A stretch of DNA of 64,000 nucleotides, from contig JABCZJ010000001.1 of NCBI GenBank assembly GCA_013289715.1, positions 343,982 to 407,981 of the forward strand, in the 5' to 3' direction. The stretch is from Acidobacteriota bacterium. GTDB lineage: Bacteria > Acidobacteriota > Terriglobia > Acidiferrales > UBA7541. This document shows positions 37,562-46,251 of the stretch, piece by piece. The notes under the pieces were generated by a model. The model had not been told where the DNA came from and did not search any database. It was given only the letters and a program-made list of their open reading frames with translations. The stretch's first letter is position 1. Every line of letters begins with the position of its first letter. A program made the translations under genes and the position numbers.

Positions 37562-38686
37562 ATGGAATCAACGGTGAAAGAAATTCTCGCTTCCTATAAT
37601 GCAGCGGCTGCTCTGCCCGATGCTTACACGATTCCCGCGCCGTGGTACACCGATGCGCGCATCGCCCAGCTGGAATTGCAAAACGTGTTTTCGCGCACAT
37701 GGCAGGCAGTAGGGCGCACGGCCCAGGTGGAACAGCCCGGACAGTATGTGACCGCGAGCGTAGCGGCCGAGCCGATCGTCGCAGTGCGCGGAAGCGATGA
37801 AAAACTGCGCGCGTTCTACAACGTCTGCCGACATCACGCGATGACAGTAATGAACGAACCCTGCGGCCACGCGCAACACATGCGCTGTCCGTATCACGGC
37901 TGGACGTACAACCTGGAAGGCGAGCTGCGCGGCATGACGGAGTTCGAAGGCGTCTGCAATTTTGACCGCGCGCAGAACGGGCTGGTGCCGGTTCGCGTGG
38001 AGACCTGGGAGAATTTTATTTTCGTCAATCTGGATCCGCAGGCCACACCGTTGCGCGACTTTCTGGGCGCGCTGGTGGGACGAGTGACGCCGCTGAATTT
38101 CCGCGACCTGAAATTCGTCGAGCGTCGCAGCTACATTCAACAGTGCAATTGGAAAGTGTACGTGGATAATTTTCTGGACGGCGGCTATCACGTGCCGCAC
38201 ATGCACAAGGGGCTCAACAGCGTCCTCGATTACACCAACTACACGATTGAAAATGTGGACCGCTGCTGCGTGCAATCCAGTCCCGTCGCCGTGGACAAGA
38301 GTTCCGAAGCCAGCGCCGCAGCGACGCGCAAAGGCGACCGCGCGTATTATTTCTGGCAATATCCGAATTTCATGCTGAATTGGTATGAGGGATACCTCGA
38401 TACCAATCTGGTGATTCCGCTGGGCGTGGACCGCTGTGAAGTGATTTTTGATTTTTATTTTGGCGATACCAGCGAAGCGCAGATGCCCTACATTCGCGAA
38501 AGCATGGGCGTCAGCGAACGCGTGCAGCAGGAAGACATCGTGATTTGCGACGGCGTACAGCGCGGGCTGAGTTCGCGCGCGTATCAGGCCGGGCGGCTAT
38601 CGGTGCGGCGCGAAGCGGGGGAACACTTGTTTCATCGTTTGCTGGCTGCGGATTTGAATGATACCCGGGCTGCAGCGGCGCGATAG
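37562..38686 (+). CDS. Rieske non-heme iron oxygenase, choline monooxygenase-like
   Basis: 374 residues. The Rieske [2Fe-2S] ligands are Cys 89 and His 91 (CRHH) with Cys 109 and His 112 (CPYHGW). The mononuclear iron site is in VDNFLDGGYHVPHMHKGL (about 201-218; His 210 and His 213). DNxLDGGYHVPxxHKGL is, as I recall it, the active-site phrase of plant choline monooxygenase, and the following NYTIENVDRCCVQSS also resembles it. That enzyme oxidises choline to betaine aldehyde using a reductase partner, which is not seen here. Good GAGGAGAG ribosome site at 37548. It lies next to TetR, opposite a BHMT homologue, which would use betaine. Other quaternary amines or aromatic substrates remain possible. 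Confidence 0.85.
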   Translation: MESTVKEILASYNAAAALPDAYTIPAPWYTDARIAQLELQNVFSRTWQAVGRTAQVEQPGQYVTASVAAEPIVAVRGSDEKLRAFYNVCRHHAMTVMNEPCGHAQHMRCPYHGWTYNLEGELRGMTEFEGVCNFDRAQNGLVPVRVETWENFIFVNLDPQATPLRDFLGALVGRVTPLNFRDLKFVERRSYIQQCNWKVYVDNFLDGGYHVPHMHKGLNSVLDYTNYTIENVDRCCVQSSPVAVDKSSEASAAATRKGDRAYYFWQYPNFMLNWYEGYLDTNLVIPLGVDRCEVIFDFYFGDTSEAQMPYIRESMGVSERVQQEDIVICDGVQRGLSSRAYQAGRLSVRREAGEHLFHRLLAADLNDTRAAAAR

Positions 38687-38750
38687 CTCCGGTTGGATTC
38701 GGCCCGAGGATCGAGGGCAGATCTGAGACCCGCCCCCAGGAAAAATCGGA

Positions 38751-39620
38751 TTAATCGAAGATGACGGTTTTGTTGCCGTAAAGCAGGATGCGATTTTCAA
38801 TGTGCCAGCACAGCGCGCGCGAGAGCACCACTTTTTCCAGGTCGCGCCCCTTCTGAATTAAATCCTCGGTGGTATCACGGTGCGAAATGCGCACCACATC
38901 CTGCTCGATGATCGGGCCGTCGTCGAGAACTTCCGTAACGTAGTGGCTGGTGGCGCCAATCAGCTTCACTCCGCGATCGAAGGCTTGCTGGTGAGGCTTG
39001 CCGCCGACGAACGCGGGAAGAAACGAGTGATGAATATTGATGATGTGGTGCGGCGGGTACTGGCGGATGAAGTCCGACGATAACACCTGCATGTAGCGCG
39101 CTAGAACGATCAAGTCAATGCCATGCGGGCGCAGCAATTCGAGTTGCCGGCTTTCTGCCAGCGATTTGTTCTCTTTCGTAACCGGAATCACGTGCAGCGG
39201 AACGCCGTAGAAATCGGCCCAGCGCTGCACATCGGCATGATTGCTGATGATCAGCGGAATTTCGCAGGCCAGTTCCCCGCTGCGCTGGCGATAGAGCAGA
39301 TCCACCAGGCAATGATCGTAGCGCGAAACGAAAATCGCGATTTTCGGCCGATAACTGGAAAGCGCGACGCGCCACTGCATGCCAAAGCGATCGGCGACGG
39401 GCTGAAAATGCGCTGCGAATTCGCGCATATCCAGCGTGAAGTCCGCCAGGTCCCATTCCACGCGCATCAGAAAAAGATTGCGTTCGGCGTCCTGATGCTC
39501 GTCCGCATGCAGCGTGTTGCCGTTCGCACGATAAATGAAATCGTGGATCGCGGCGTTCAGACCTTTTTGGTCGGGGCAACTGACGAGGAGGATCGCGGTA
39601 TTCTTCACGCCGCGCTCCAT
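38751..39620 (-). CDS. purU: Formyltetrahydrofolate deformylase
   Basis: 289 residues, the family length. An N-terminal ACT domain (ILLVSCPDQKGLNAAIHDFI, about 10-85) precedes the formyl-transferase-like hydrolase domain with IISNHAD, VLARYMQVLS, IINIHHSFLPAFVGGKPHQQAF (catalytic His) and TSHYVTEVLDDGPIIEQD (catalytic Asp). It hydrolyses 10-formyl-THF to formate and THF. PurU often accompanies demethylation of betaine, dimethylglycine and sarcosine, where it drains the one-carbon units formed, and here it stands 64 bases from the Rieske gene (convergent) and near the BHMT homologue. Confidence 0.93.
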   Translation of the reverse strand: MERGVKNTAILLVSCPDQKGLNAAIHDFIYRANGNTLHADEHQDAERNLFLMRVEWDLADFTLDMREFAAHFQPVADRFGMQWRVALSSYRPKIAIFVSRYDHCLVDLLYRQRSGELACEIPLIISNHADVQRWADFYGVPLHVIPVTKENKSLAESRQLELLRPHGIDLIVLARYMQVLSSDFIRQYPPHHIINIHHSFLPAFVGGKPHQQAFDRGVKLIGATSHYVTEVLDDGPIIEQDVVRISHRDTTEDLIQKGRDLEKVVLSRALCWHIENRILLYGNKTVIFD

Positions 39621-39632
39621 CGGCTATGGGCA

Positions 39633-42122
39633 CTATTGATGATCACGCGGAATCGTTTCCTCCCAGGTCTTATCGCGCAGCGGCTTTCCATTTTCGGTCA
39701 GATGCCGCTCGAAATGATAATAGAAACTCCGCGCGTCGCTGGTCAGCGTGAGGACGACGCTCCAGACCAGCGTCCGGCCGGGCAGTTCCACCGTCGTGGA
39801 CGCAGTTCCGAACACCCGGCTCGTTGCAGGGCTCGAGTCCAAAACTTCATAGCCCATCTGCTCGTGATCTTTCATTTTGCCCCAGGGATATTCGCTGGAG
39901 TCATCTCCAACCCAATCCACGCGCGCATTTCCAGTGATCAGGTCGTGCGTAAGGGTCCAATACTGCGGCGGCCAGGTGTCGCCTGCGGATTTCACGCCGG
40001 CGAGCGGCGCTTCTTTTTCGGGCGTGGCGAAATGCGGACGGGCGGGCGGCTCCAGTGGAACGAGCGGAAGTTCCAGGCGCGCCGTGTTCGCGCCGCCGAG
40101 CCACAGCGAGGTGGTCGTCTGATACGGCGTCGGCCAAATCATCGGCCACATCGCATTCGAGATGGCCAGGCGAATACGATGGCCCGGAGGAAAAATCCAA
40201 CTGGTGACGTGCAGTTCAATGGGAAGCTCAAACTTGCGATTGAGCTCGAGGTTGCTGGGATTCGCGGCGGAGTCGCGCTGCGCTCCGCTTCGTCCGGCGC
40301 CGGTGATCAGCGTCACCGCGCCGTCGGGCGCGACGTCGGAAAGCCGCGCGAACCAATCGGCCAGCGGCGTATCCGCTGAAACTTCCATGTAAACCTTCGG
40401 CCATCCGAGCAGCGCGGTTTCTTTTGCGAGCGGCTCGGAATCGTAAACCAGGCTGAAAGCGTCAATGGGCCGCTGGTCCGCGGTTAAATCGCCCCACCAG
40501 AAACCGGCTTCGTTGCCGATGGATGGCACATAACTCAACTCGTGAGCCACGCTGGGCGAGGCGGGCGGAGCTTCCTCGCCCAAAGTGTGATTCGGCTCCA
40601 GAAACAGCGTCTGCGTGTGCGCGTTCGCGGGCGGCCAGGTTTTTTCGGCGCGCCATTCGCCGGGAATTTCGCCGATGGTGGTTTCCGGCGGATACCGGTG
40701 GCGCATGTAAACCTCCAAGCGCGGCTCGTCTATGATTCCGTTTTGTATTCCCTTCAGCCAGTAATCCCACCAGCGCACGGCTTCCACGCGCCATTCGATC
40801 GAAGGCCCGGGCACGGCTTCGTGCGGGAAAGTGTGATTCCAGGGGCCGATCAGCGCTTTGATGGGCGCTTTCGAGTGTTCAAAGAAGCGGGGGATGCTGT
40901 CGCGATAGCCGTCGAGAAAGCCGCCGATCATGAAGGATGGAACTCTGTATTCATCATAATGATTCGGCGCAACCGAAGCACGGCGCCAGAATTCGCTGTC
41001 GCGCTGATGTTGCAGGTAGAGCGGAGCCCAGGGCTTGGCGTCGAAACGCGCGGCGAGAGACTTCTCGTCGGTGGGAAAATCCGGCGCGCGCGTGAGGCCG
41101 AGTTGCAGGTCCATGCCCAGCTCGAATTCGTCGAGGTGCATGAGGTTGTCAATGTAATGGATGTCGTCGTGGAATAATTCTTCGGTAGCGCACATGGCGA
41201 TGATGGCTTTCAACGCGGGCGGATGCAGCCGTGCCATCTGGATGGAATTGAAGCCGCCCCAGGAAATGCCCATCATGCCGACGTTGCCGTTCGACCACGG
41301 CTGTTTCGCGAGCCACGCGATTACTTCCAAGCCGTCTTGCTGCTCTTGATCCGAGTATTCACGATCCGGCGGCGCACCCTCGCTCGCCCCAGTGCCGCGA
41401 ATATCCACGCGCGCGGTCACATACCCGCGGCGGACGAAATAAGAATGCAGATCCCAATCGCGCGCCAGCGTCCAGTCGTCTTTGCGGTAAGGTAAATATT
41501 CGAGGATGGCAGGAAATTTCTCGCCGGGGTGCGCGGCGGGCAGCGGGCCGTCTGGCATATAAAGGTTCACCGCCAGCCGCACGCCGTCTTTCATCGGAAT
41601 CCACGCCTGCACGGTTTCTGCGGTGGCGTATTGCGGCAGATACGCTGCACTTTGATCTGCTGCAGGAGATGGCTCGGATAATTTCGTCGCGATGCGAGTC
41701 GGAGTTGGATCGACGAGCGTCACCGCATACACGGGGCCGTGTCCCGTCATTACTCTCAGCACGAAATCGAGTCGTACGTCGGAGCCTGCGTTAATTTCCA
41801 CGCCTGTCTTATCAATCGAGCCAAAGCCGGCAGACTCTACGTGAACTGCGTAAAACCCTGGGGCTAGAGTAACCGCGTACGAGCCATCGGCTCCGGTCTT
41901 GGTACCGACCGACGCCCCAGTCGCTGCGAATGTCAATCGAGTGTTCGGGACCGTCGCGCCCGATTCATCCGTAACCGTACCGCGAATGGTCGCCATCTGG
42001 CCGGCAGACTGTGACTGGAGCGGAGCGTACGCGATGACTCGAACGACAAACGCGGAACACACCAAAATCGCTGCAGCCAGCAGCACTGCTATCACGGGCA
42101 CAAATCTCCGTGTCCTTTTCAC
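39633..42122 (-). CDS. Secreted CocE/NonD (X-Pro dipeptidyl-peptidase-like) hydrolase with N-terminal regulatory-like domain
   Basis: 829 residues. A signal or anchor helix (about 9-29), then a carboxypeptidase-regulatory-like beta sandwich (about 42-125: ATIRGTVTDESGATVPNTRL), a linker, and an alpha/beta hydrolase of the X-Pro/CocE type from about 165 to 830. Catalytic pieces: GMMGISWGGFNS (Ser near 286), the D/H region around RVPSFMIGGFLDGYRDSIP and IGPWNHTFPHE. The jelly-roll C-terminal domain includes HVTSWIFPPGHRIRLAISNAMWP. Members cleave Pro-peptides, acyl esters or beta-lactam side chains. The extra N-terminal domain matches the one on the TonB receptor and is common in Acidobacteriota secreted enzymes. 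Confidence 0.86.
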   Translation of the reverse strand: MKRTRRFVPVIAVLLAAAILVCSAFVVRVIAYAPLQSQSAGQMATIRGTVTDESGATVPNTRLTFAATGASVGTKTGADGSYAVTLAPGFYAVHVESAGFGSIDKTGVEINAGSDVRLDFVLRVMTGHGPVYAVTLVDPTPTRIATKLSEPSPAADQSAAYLPQYATAETVQAWIPMKDGVRLAVNLYMPDGPLPAAHPGEKFPAILEYLPYRKDDWTLARDWDLHSYFVRRGYVTARVDIRGTGASEGAPPDREYSDQEQQDGLEVIAWLAKQPWSNGNVGMMGISWGGFNSIQMARLHPPALKAIIAMCATEELFHDDIHYIDNLMHLDEFELGMDLQLGLTRAPDFPTDEKSLAARFDAKPWAPLYLQHQRDSEFWRRASVAPNHYDEYRVPSFMIGGFLDGYRDSIPRFFEHSKAPIKALIGPWNHTFPHEAVPGPSIEWRVEAVRWWDYWLKGIQNGIIDEPRLEVYMRHRYPPETTIGEIPGEWRAEKTWPPANAHTQTLFLEPNHTLGEEAPPASPSVAHELSYVPSIGNEAGFWWGDLTADQRPIDAFSLVYDSEPLAKETALLGWPKVYMEVSADTPLADWFARLSDVAPDGAVTLITGAGRSGAQRDSAANPSNLELNRKFELPIELHVTSWIFPPGHRIRLAISNAMWPMIWPTPYQTTTSLWLGGANTARLELPLVPLEPPARPHFATPEKEAPLAGVKSAGDTWPPQYWTLTHDLITGNARVDWVGDDSSEYPWGKMKDHEQMGYEVLDSSPATSRVFGTASTTVELPGRTLVWSVVLTLTSDARSFYYHFERHLTENGKPLRDKTWEETIPRDHQ

Positions 42123-42255
42123 GATGCGTTGTCCTCTTCGCGTGCAAGGCTACCACAGGTGACGAGAGCCGTTGGCGGCGAGGGTGAGCGCGTGGGAAAA
42201 AACTGGTGTAGTTATCTGACTCTCGGTCGAGCGAGAAACTTCCGCGAACGTGTGC

Positions 42256-43017
42256 TCAAGGCTTGACGACGGATTCGAGCAGCTTGGTCCAGTGCGCGAG
42301 GTGTTCGAGCGACGGAGCGTGGGTGTGATCGAGCTCGAGGGGCGTGATGGAGATGGCTCCGTCGCGGATGGCGGCAAGATCGGTATCCGGCTCAATGTCC
42401 TCGATGCGCTGCTGTTCGTGCAGCCAGAAGTATTTTCGACCGCGCGGGTCGGTGCCGGGCTGCAGCAAGTTGCGGGTGATCTTCGAAGATTGGCGCGTGA
42501 AACGCACCGAGCCGTTCCAGGCTTGCGGCACGTTCACGTTCAGCAGGATTCCCGGCGGAAGGCCTTCCGTCAGCATCAGCGGAATCAAAATGCGCGCGAA
42601 TTGCGCGGCAGGTTTGAAATCGAACTCCTTGCCGCGATAGGCAACGGAAATCGCGATGGACGGAACGCGATTGATGGCACCTTCCATGGCGGCGCCCACC
42701 GTTCCGGAATAATAGATGTTCTCGCCCATGTTTCCGCCGCGATTGATACCGGAAACGACCAGGTCGGGCTTTTCCTTGAGAATCGCGTTGAAGGCAAGAA
42801 TCACCGCGTCCGCGGGCGTGCCTTCGATGGAATATTCGTTCACCGCAACCTGATCCATGTAAATCGGCTGGCGCAACGTGAGTGACTGCGCGGCGGCGCT
42901 GCGTTCGCGCGAAGGCGCAACGACGGTGAGCGTGGCTTCGTCCTTCAGCGCATCCACCAGCGCGCGCAGGCCGGGAGCGTGGATGCCGTCGTCGTTGGTG
43001 ATCAGAATATGAGGCAT
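42256..43017 (-). CDS. surE: 5'/3'-nucleotidase SurE
   Basis: 253 residues. The N-terminal ITNDDGIHAPGLRAL (5-19) carries the metal-binding Asp-Asp pair, and LVVSGINRGGNMGENIYYSGTVGAAMEG has the conserved metal Asn. SurE dephosphorylates nucleoside 5'- and 3'-monophosphates in stationary-phase survival. In many bacteria it is close to pcm or rpoS; here the next features upstream are tRNA-Pro and a MerR-like gene on the same strand. A Tyr/Ala-rich C-terminal tail is slightly diverged. Confidence 0.94.
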   Translation of the reverse strand: MPHILITNDDGIHAPGLRALVDALKDEATLTVVAPSRERSAAAQSLTLRQPIYMDQVAVNEYSIEGTPADAVILAFNAILKEKPDLVVSGINRGGNMGENIYYSGTVGAAMEGAINRVPSIAISVAYRGKEFDFKPAAQFARILIPLMLTEGLPPGILLNVNVPQAWNGSVRFTRQSSKITRNLLQPGTDPRGRKYFWLHEQQRIEDIEPDTDLAAIRDGAISITPLELDHTHAPSLEHLAHWTKLLESVVKP

Positions 43018-43082
43018 GAAAAGTCAGTGCGGATGTAACGCCTTTCGAAAGATTCCTCACGGCTGAACAGCAGAAAGGAAGA

Positions 43083-43159
43083 TGGTCGGGACGACTGGAT
43101 TTGAACCAGCGACCTCACGCACCCCAAGCGTGCGCGCTACCAGGCTGCGCTACGTCCCG
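43083..43159 (-). tRNA. tRNA-Pro, anticodon GGG
   Basis: 77 bases including an encoded CCA. Acceptor stem CGGGACG/CGTCCCG, D arm GCGC-AGCCTGGTA-GCGC, anticodon stem CACGC/GCGTG around loop TTGGGGT (anticodon GGG), T arm with loop TTCAAAT between GCTGG and CCAGT, discriminator A. All stems pair fully except a G-T pair in the T stem. Spurious reading frames over this gene should be ignored. Confidence 0.95.
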
Positions 43160-43183
43160 ACCGCTTGCACCGTTTGTAGCGTA

Positions 43184-43657
43184 TCACTCGCGTTCGAGAA
43201 GGGTCAAGACGGCGAGCAGTTCTTCGTGCAAATCGAGCAGGAATTTGCGCTGCTGGCGCGTGGGAGCTTCGCGGCGCGATGCCGGAGCGTGGGCGTGCGC
43301 GGCGGAGCGTTCGGTGCCGCCGTTACGAGCAGGGGCGCTGCTGCTCGATGATTCACCCTGTTCCTGGCCCCGCTCTTCGAAATGCTTGCGCGCGCCGGCG
43401 ATGGTGAAGCCCTCGTCGTAGAGCAGGCGTTTAATCTCGAAAACGGTTTCGATGTCTTCGCGGCGGTAGAGACGATGGCCGCTGGGACTCTTCACCGGCT
43501 GCAACATGGGAAATTCAGTTTCCCAATAGCGCAGCACGAAGGCCTTGGTAGCCGTCAAGCGGCTGACTTCGCCGATGCGGAATAGGCTCTTTTCTTCCCG
43601 TTCATCCATGGGCGAAGCATCCGGTGCTGGAAAAGCGCTAGCCATCTCAATTTCCAT
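43184..43657 (-). CDS. MerR-family transcriptional regulator
   Basis: About 157 residues from ATG 43657 (or 139 from ATG 43609); a longer frame upstream has no conserved features. The winged helix is FRIGEVSRLTATKAFVLRYW, then ETEFPMLQPVKSPSGHRLYR, REDIETVFEIKRLLYDEGFT and IAGARKHFEE, as in the small MerR-like regulators that often sit beside tRNA-Pro in bacteria. The C-terminal half is Ser/Ala-rich and ends in a Leu-rich helix; no metal-binding Cys are present. Tight linkage to tRNA-Pro (24-base gap) and surE matches a gene order seen across several phyla. Confidence 0.85.
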   Translation of the reverse strand: MEIEMASAFPAPDASPMDEREEKSLFRIGEVSRLTATKAFVLRYWETEFPMLQPVKSPSGHRLYRREDIETVFEIKRLLYDEGFTIAGARKHFEERGQEQGESSSSSAPARNGGTERSAAHAHAPASRREAPTRQQRKFLLDLHEELLAVLTLLERE

Positions 43658-43840
43658 CGTAGGCCGATTTCCCGCCGTGTCAACCCCTGCGAGCACACAG
43701 ACTTTCACTTTGGTGGCAGATGTGGAATGTGCCTGTGGATGATTGCCGAGCACAGAGACACCAAATGGCGGAGAGAATCTCATGCTTCTCCCCGCCACTA
43801 GGCGATTGCATTACGAGAGGCGAGTCACACCGCTCGTTGG

Positions 43841-45418
43841 TTAGTGCGTAACGACGTAGCGCACGATGCCGTGAGCCACCAAGTCGTAGGTCGGGTCCAC
43901 GACGTTTGCCGCGGAGCGCGGTGCAGCGAGCAACGCGGCAAGATCAACGATAGCCAGGTAGCTCGGAGAGCCGAGTGCAAAATCCGCAATCACAGCATAC
44001 GCCTTATTGGTATTCGGGCTGGTGTAAGCGGTGATTGTGTGCGGGTCAAATCCGGCGCTGAAGCCAAAGCCGTCCGGGGTCGTGGGCAGCACTGCATTAA
44101 CGTAGTCAACCAGAGCCGGCGTACCCGAACCTGAGGTTGTGGGAAGCGACAGGGCAGCAAATGAATTACCACCGAATTCGCCCGTGACGACGCCCAGGTG
44201 CGTCGAGCCGGGTGCCACCGAGATCCCGCAGGTTCCAGCGGCGAACCCATAGGGCGTGTTCAAAGTAAACACTTGTTGGGGAGCTGTCCACGTGCCGGGT
44301 GTACCGGGGGTAAATATCGCTTGCGTGAGGTCCGTGATGTACAAATTGTCGGTGAACTCAATCGAAGCCAGCGCGATGCCCGTGGTGCAGTCCTCGGCTG
44401 CGGAATCGAATTCGCCAGCACCCACAAAATTCCCGTATTCGGTCAGAGTGTTGGAGGGCGAGACCTGATACAGATCGTAGTATCCGTCCTCGTCCGGTGA
44501 AAGGATCAGGTTTCGGCTGGCGTCAATTGAAACGTCCTCGGAGACCGTATGCACTGAGGCAAAAGGTGTGGCGAACGCGTTGGTGGCAAGGTTCAAAAAC
44601 TGCAAGCCATCGCCCGATGCTCCGGTAAAGCCACCCGCAATCACGGCTGTGTTGGTAGCTGCGTTGATCGTGACGCCGCAGTTGTTACAGAAGCCGCCAG
44701 AGAACCCAGCAGTGGTGTCGCTGCCGCTGGTCAAAGTGGTGTTTAGAGTGGATCCAGTGATCAGATAGACGTCTGTGTTATTCGCCGTGCAGACGGTCTC
44801 GCCGGTCACCGAATTCGTCGCGCACGAATTCACGACATGAGGCGTTGCGATCGACGCTGGCGAACCCCCACCCTCGATTGGAACGTACTGAATGCCTGTC
44901 GTGCCGCCGTCCCAGTACCCATTCGGAGCGTAGGCAACGACTTGGGTCCCCAACGACACAGCCAGGGAGCTGCTGGGAATGCATGACGCGAGTTTCTTGG
45001 TGCTGTTCGAAACATTCAATGTGGAGCAAGTGGTGCTCGTGAAAGGATGCGCACCGGTGCCCGTGACCCATACTGAATACGTGCCTGCGGCCAGTGTTCC
45101 CGGGACATCAAAATACACAAGGTCAAACGCGCCGGCCGAAGTTATGTGCAGTGCGCCGGTCGTGGCAGACGGTGTCGGGGAGAGGCAGCTCGTCCCAAAG
45201 GAGACGGTGACGCTTCCCGCACTTGGTGTCGGCGACGGAAATCCACTCCCAGAAACGTGAGCCACTCCCGAACCTGCAACGGCGGTAGCCGGAGACGCGG
45301 CTGTGCCCAACACGACTTGCGCATGCAAGGCGGCTGGGACAAGAGACAATACGAGCAGAACAACGACGACCTTTGCTACAGCAAGAACCCTCGATAGAGG
45401 AGAAGCATTCACGCTCAT
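43841..45418 (-). CDS. Secreted protein, predicted beta-propeller-like, function unknown
   Basis: 525 residues with a signal peptide (VVVVLLVLSLVPAALHAQ, about 18-35). Residues 36-130 resemble an IPT/Ig-like domain (ATAVAGSGVAHVSGSGF), and the rest has repeated short beta motifs with small residues, Asn and Asp (NAATNTAVIAGGFTGASGDG, DASRNLILSPDEDGYYDLYQ, SPNTNKAYAVIADF), as in surface six- or seven-bladed propellers. Eight or so Cys suggest disulfides. AAGGAGGTAG lies directly before the ATG. I do not recognise a specific family. It is downstream of a PEP-CTERM protein on the same strand, after a 272-base gap with a strong hairpin. Confidence 0.8.
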   Translation of the reverse strand: MSVNASPLSRVLAVAKVVVVLLVLSLVPAALHAQVVLGTAASPATAVAGSGVAHVSGSGFPSPTPSAGSVTVSFGTSCLSPTPSATTGALHITSAGAFDLVYFDVPGTLAAGTYSVWVTGTGAHPFTSTTCSTLNVSNSTKKLASCIPSSSLAVSLGTQVVAYAPNGYWDGGTTGIQYVPIEGGGSPASIATPHVVNSCATNSVTGETVCTANNTDVYLITGSTLNTTLTSGSDTTAGFSGGFCNNCGVTINAATNTAVIAGGFTGASGDGLQFLNLATNAFATPFASVHTVSEDVSIDASRNLILSPDEDGYYDLYQVSPSNTLTEYGNFVGAGEFDSAAEDCTTGIALASIEFTDNLYITDLTQAIFTPGTPGTWTAPQQVFTLNTPYGFAAGTCGISVAPGSTHLGVVTGEFGGNSFAALSLPTTSGSGTPALVDYVNAVLPTTPDGFGFSAGFDPHTITAYTSPNTNKAYAVIADFALGSPSYLAIVDLAALLAAPRSAANVVDPTYDLVAHGIVRYVVTH

Positions 45419-45614
45419 CTAACTACCTCCTTAAGTCATGCCCAAGAGATTTTTCCAGCAATGTGGGCCAAACCCCAGGAGTCTGGCCTTGGAAAGGCTA
45501 AATCGGGAATGGCGCCCGCGCGTAAGCCTGGCGATCATGAACGACCGACAGGGTTACCGATCCCCATTCAAGGGACTAAAGCCACACCCGTACAGGTTTA
45601 TTAAACCGCCGCTG

Positions 45615-45645
45615 CACACAGCCGATTAAGTCCATCGGCCGTGTG
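45615..45645 (-). terminator. Strong hairpin after the PEP-CTERM gene
   Basis: CACACAGCCGAT (45615-45626) pairs with ATCGGCCGTGTG (45634-45645) in a 12-base stem with one mismatch. It lies 46 bases downstream of the PEP-CTERM stop on the minus strand, so it probably ends that transcript. A second small hairpin GGTTTA-A-TAAACC follows at about 45596-45608. Confidence 0.5.
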
Positions 45646-45690
45646 CGCGCCGGCAGGTTAAGACGCTCACTGCGCGAGACGCCGAGTGAC

Positions 45691-46251
45691 CTAACTCCGA
45701 CGCCGCAGTGCGAGTCCCACCAATCCAGTACCCAAGAGAAGCAAGCTTCCTGGCTCCGGAACTGGGGGAGGACCGCTCGTAGTTGTTGCCGCATCTATTT
45801 CCGCTGCGTCAAAAATCCCCAGCGTACCGCTGGGATCGGTCAGTGTGGCACTGATCGTTCCCGCTAGAGTGACGGTCGTTCCATCGAGCAACGTAACCGT
45901 CGTTGGGCTGACCAATCCAGATAGGACGGCGCTGGTGATCGGCGAGGTCAACAGGCCAAATGCGTCGTTCCCGTTGAAACCGCCCGCGCCGTCTGAAGTG
46001 AAATTCGTATCAGCCTCGGTGGCACCGCCTTGAAACGTGATAAGCAGGCTGATGTCCGAAAACGTGAGCGAGGTGGTGACTGGTAGACCAGCCCCGGTCA
46101 GATTCAGGATGTCGAACTGACCGGAACTCAGCGTGAAGTCTGTCGGGTCAAAAGACAGAGTGCCCACTGGCTCGGAGTCCGCGAATGCTGCGGCGGACAG
46201 AAGCGCACAGGCAAATGCCGCAAGCAGCATCCGAGAAATGATTCGGTACAT
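45691..46251 (-). CDS. PEP-CTERM sorting-domain protein
   Basis: 186 residues. A signal peptide (ISRMLLAAFACALLSAAAFA, 5-24), a Thr/Ser/Gly-rich beta middle, and a C-terminal sorting signal VPEPGSLLLLGTGLVGLALR ending in RRS: the PEP motif, a hydrophobic helix and an Arg cluster. Such proteins are exported and processed by an exosortase, usually together with exopolysaccharide. No exosortase or EPS gene lies within the window, so it must be handled by a locus elsewhere. Ribosome site GGAGG lies 5 bases before ATG 46251. Confidence 0.9.
   Translation of the reverse strand: MYRIISRMLLAAFACALLSAAAFADSEPVGTLSFDPTDFTLSSGQFDILNLTGAGLPVTTSLTFSDISLLITFQGGATEADTNFTSDGAGGFNGNDAFGLLTSPITSAVLSGLVSPTTVTLLDGTTVTLAGTISATLTDPSGTLGIFDAAEIDAATTTSGPPPVPEPGSLLLLGTGLVGLALRRRS

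Noticed and set aside
43082..43351. Plus-strand frame starting MVGTTGFEPATSRTP
   Set aside because: It is a well-known false translation of the tRNA-Pro gene on the other strand.
45500..45570. Possible c-di-GMP-I riboswitch (plus strand, GTAAGCC ... GGGTTACCGAT)
   Set aside because: The end matches the motif, but the tetraloop hairpin and GGGCAAACC part are missing, and no plus-strand gene follows.
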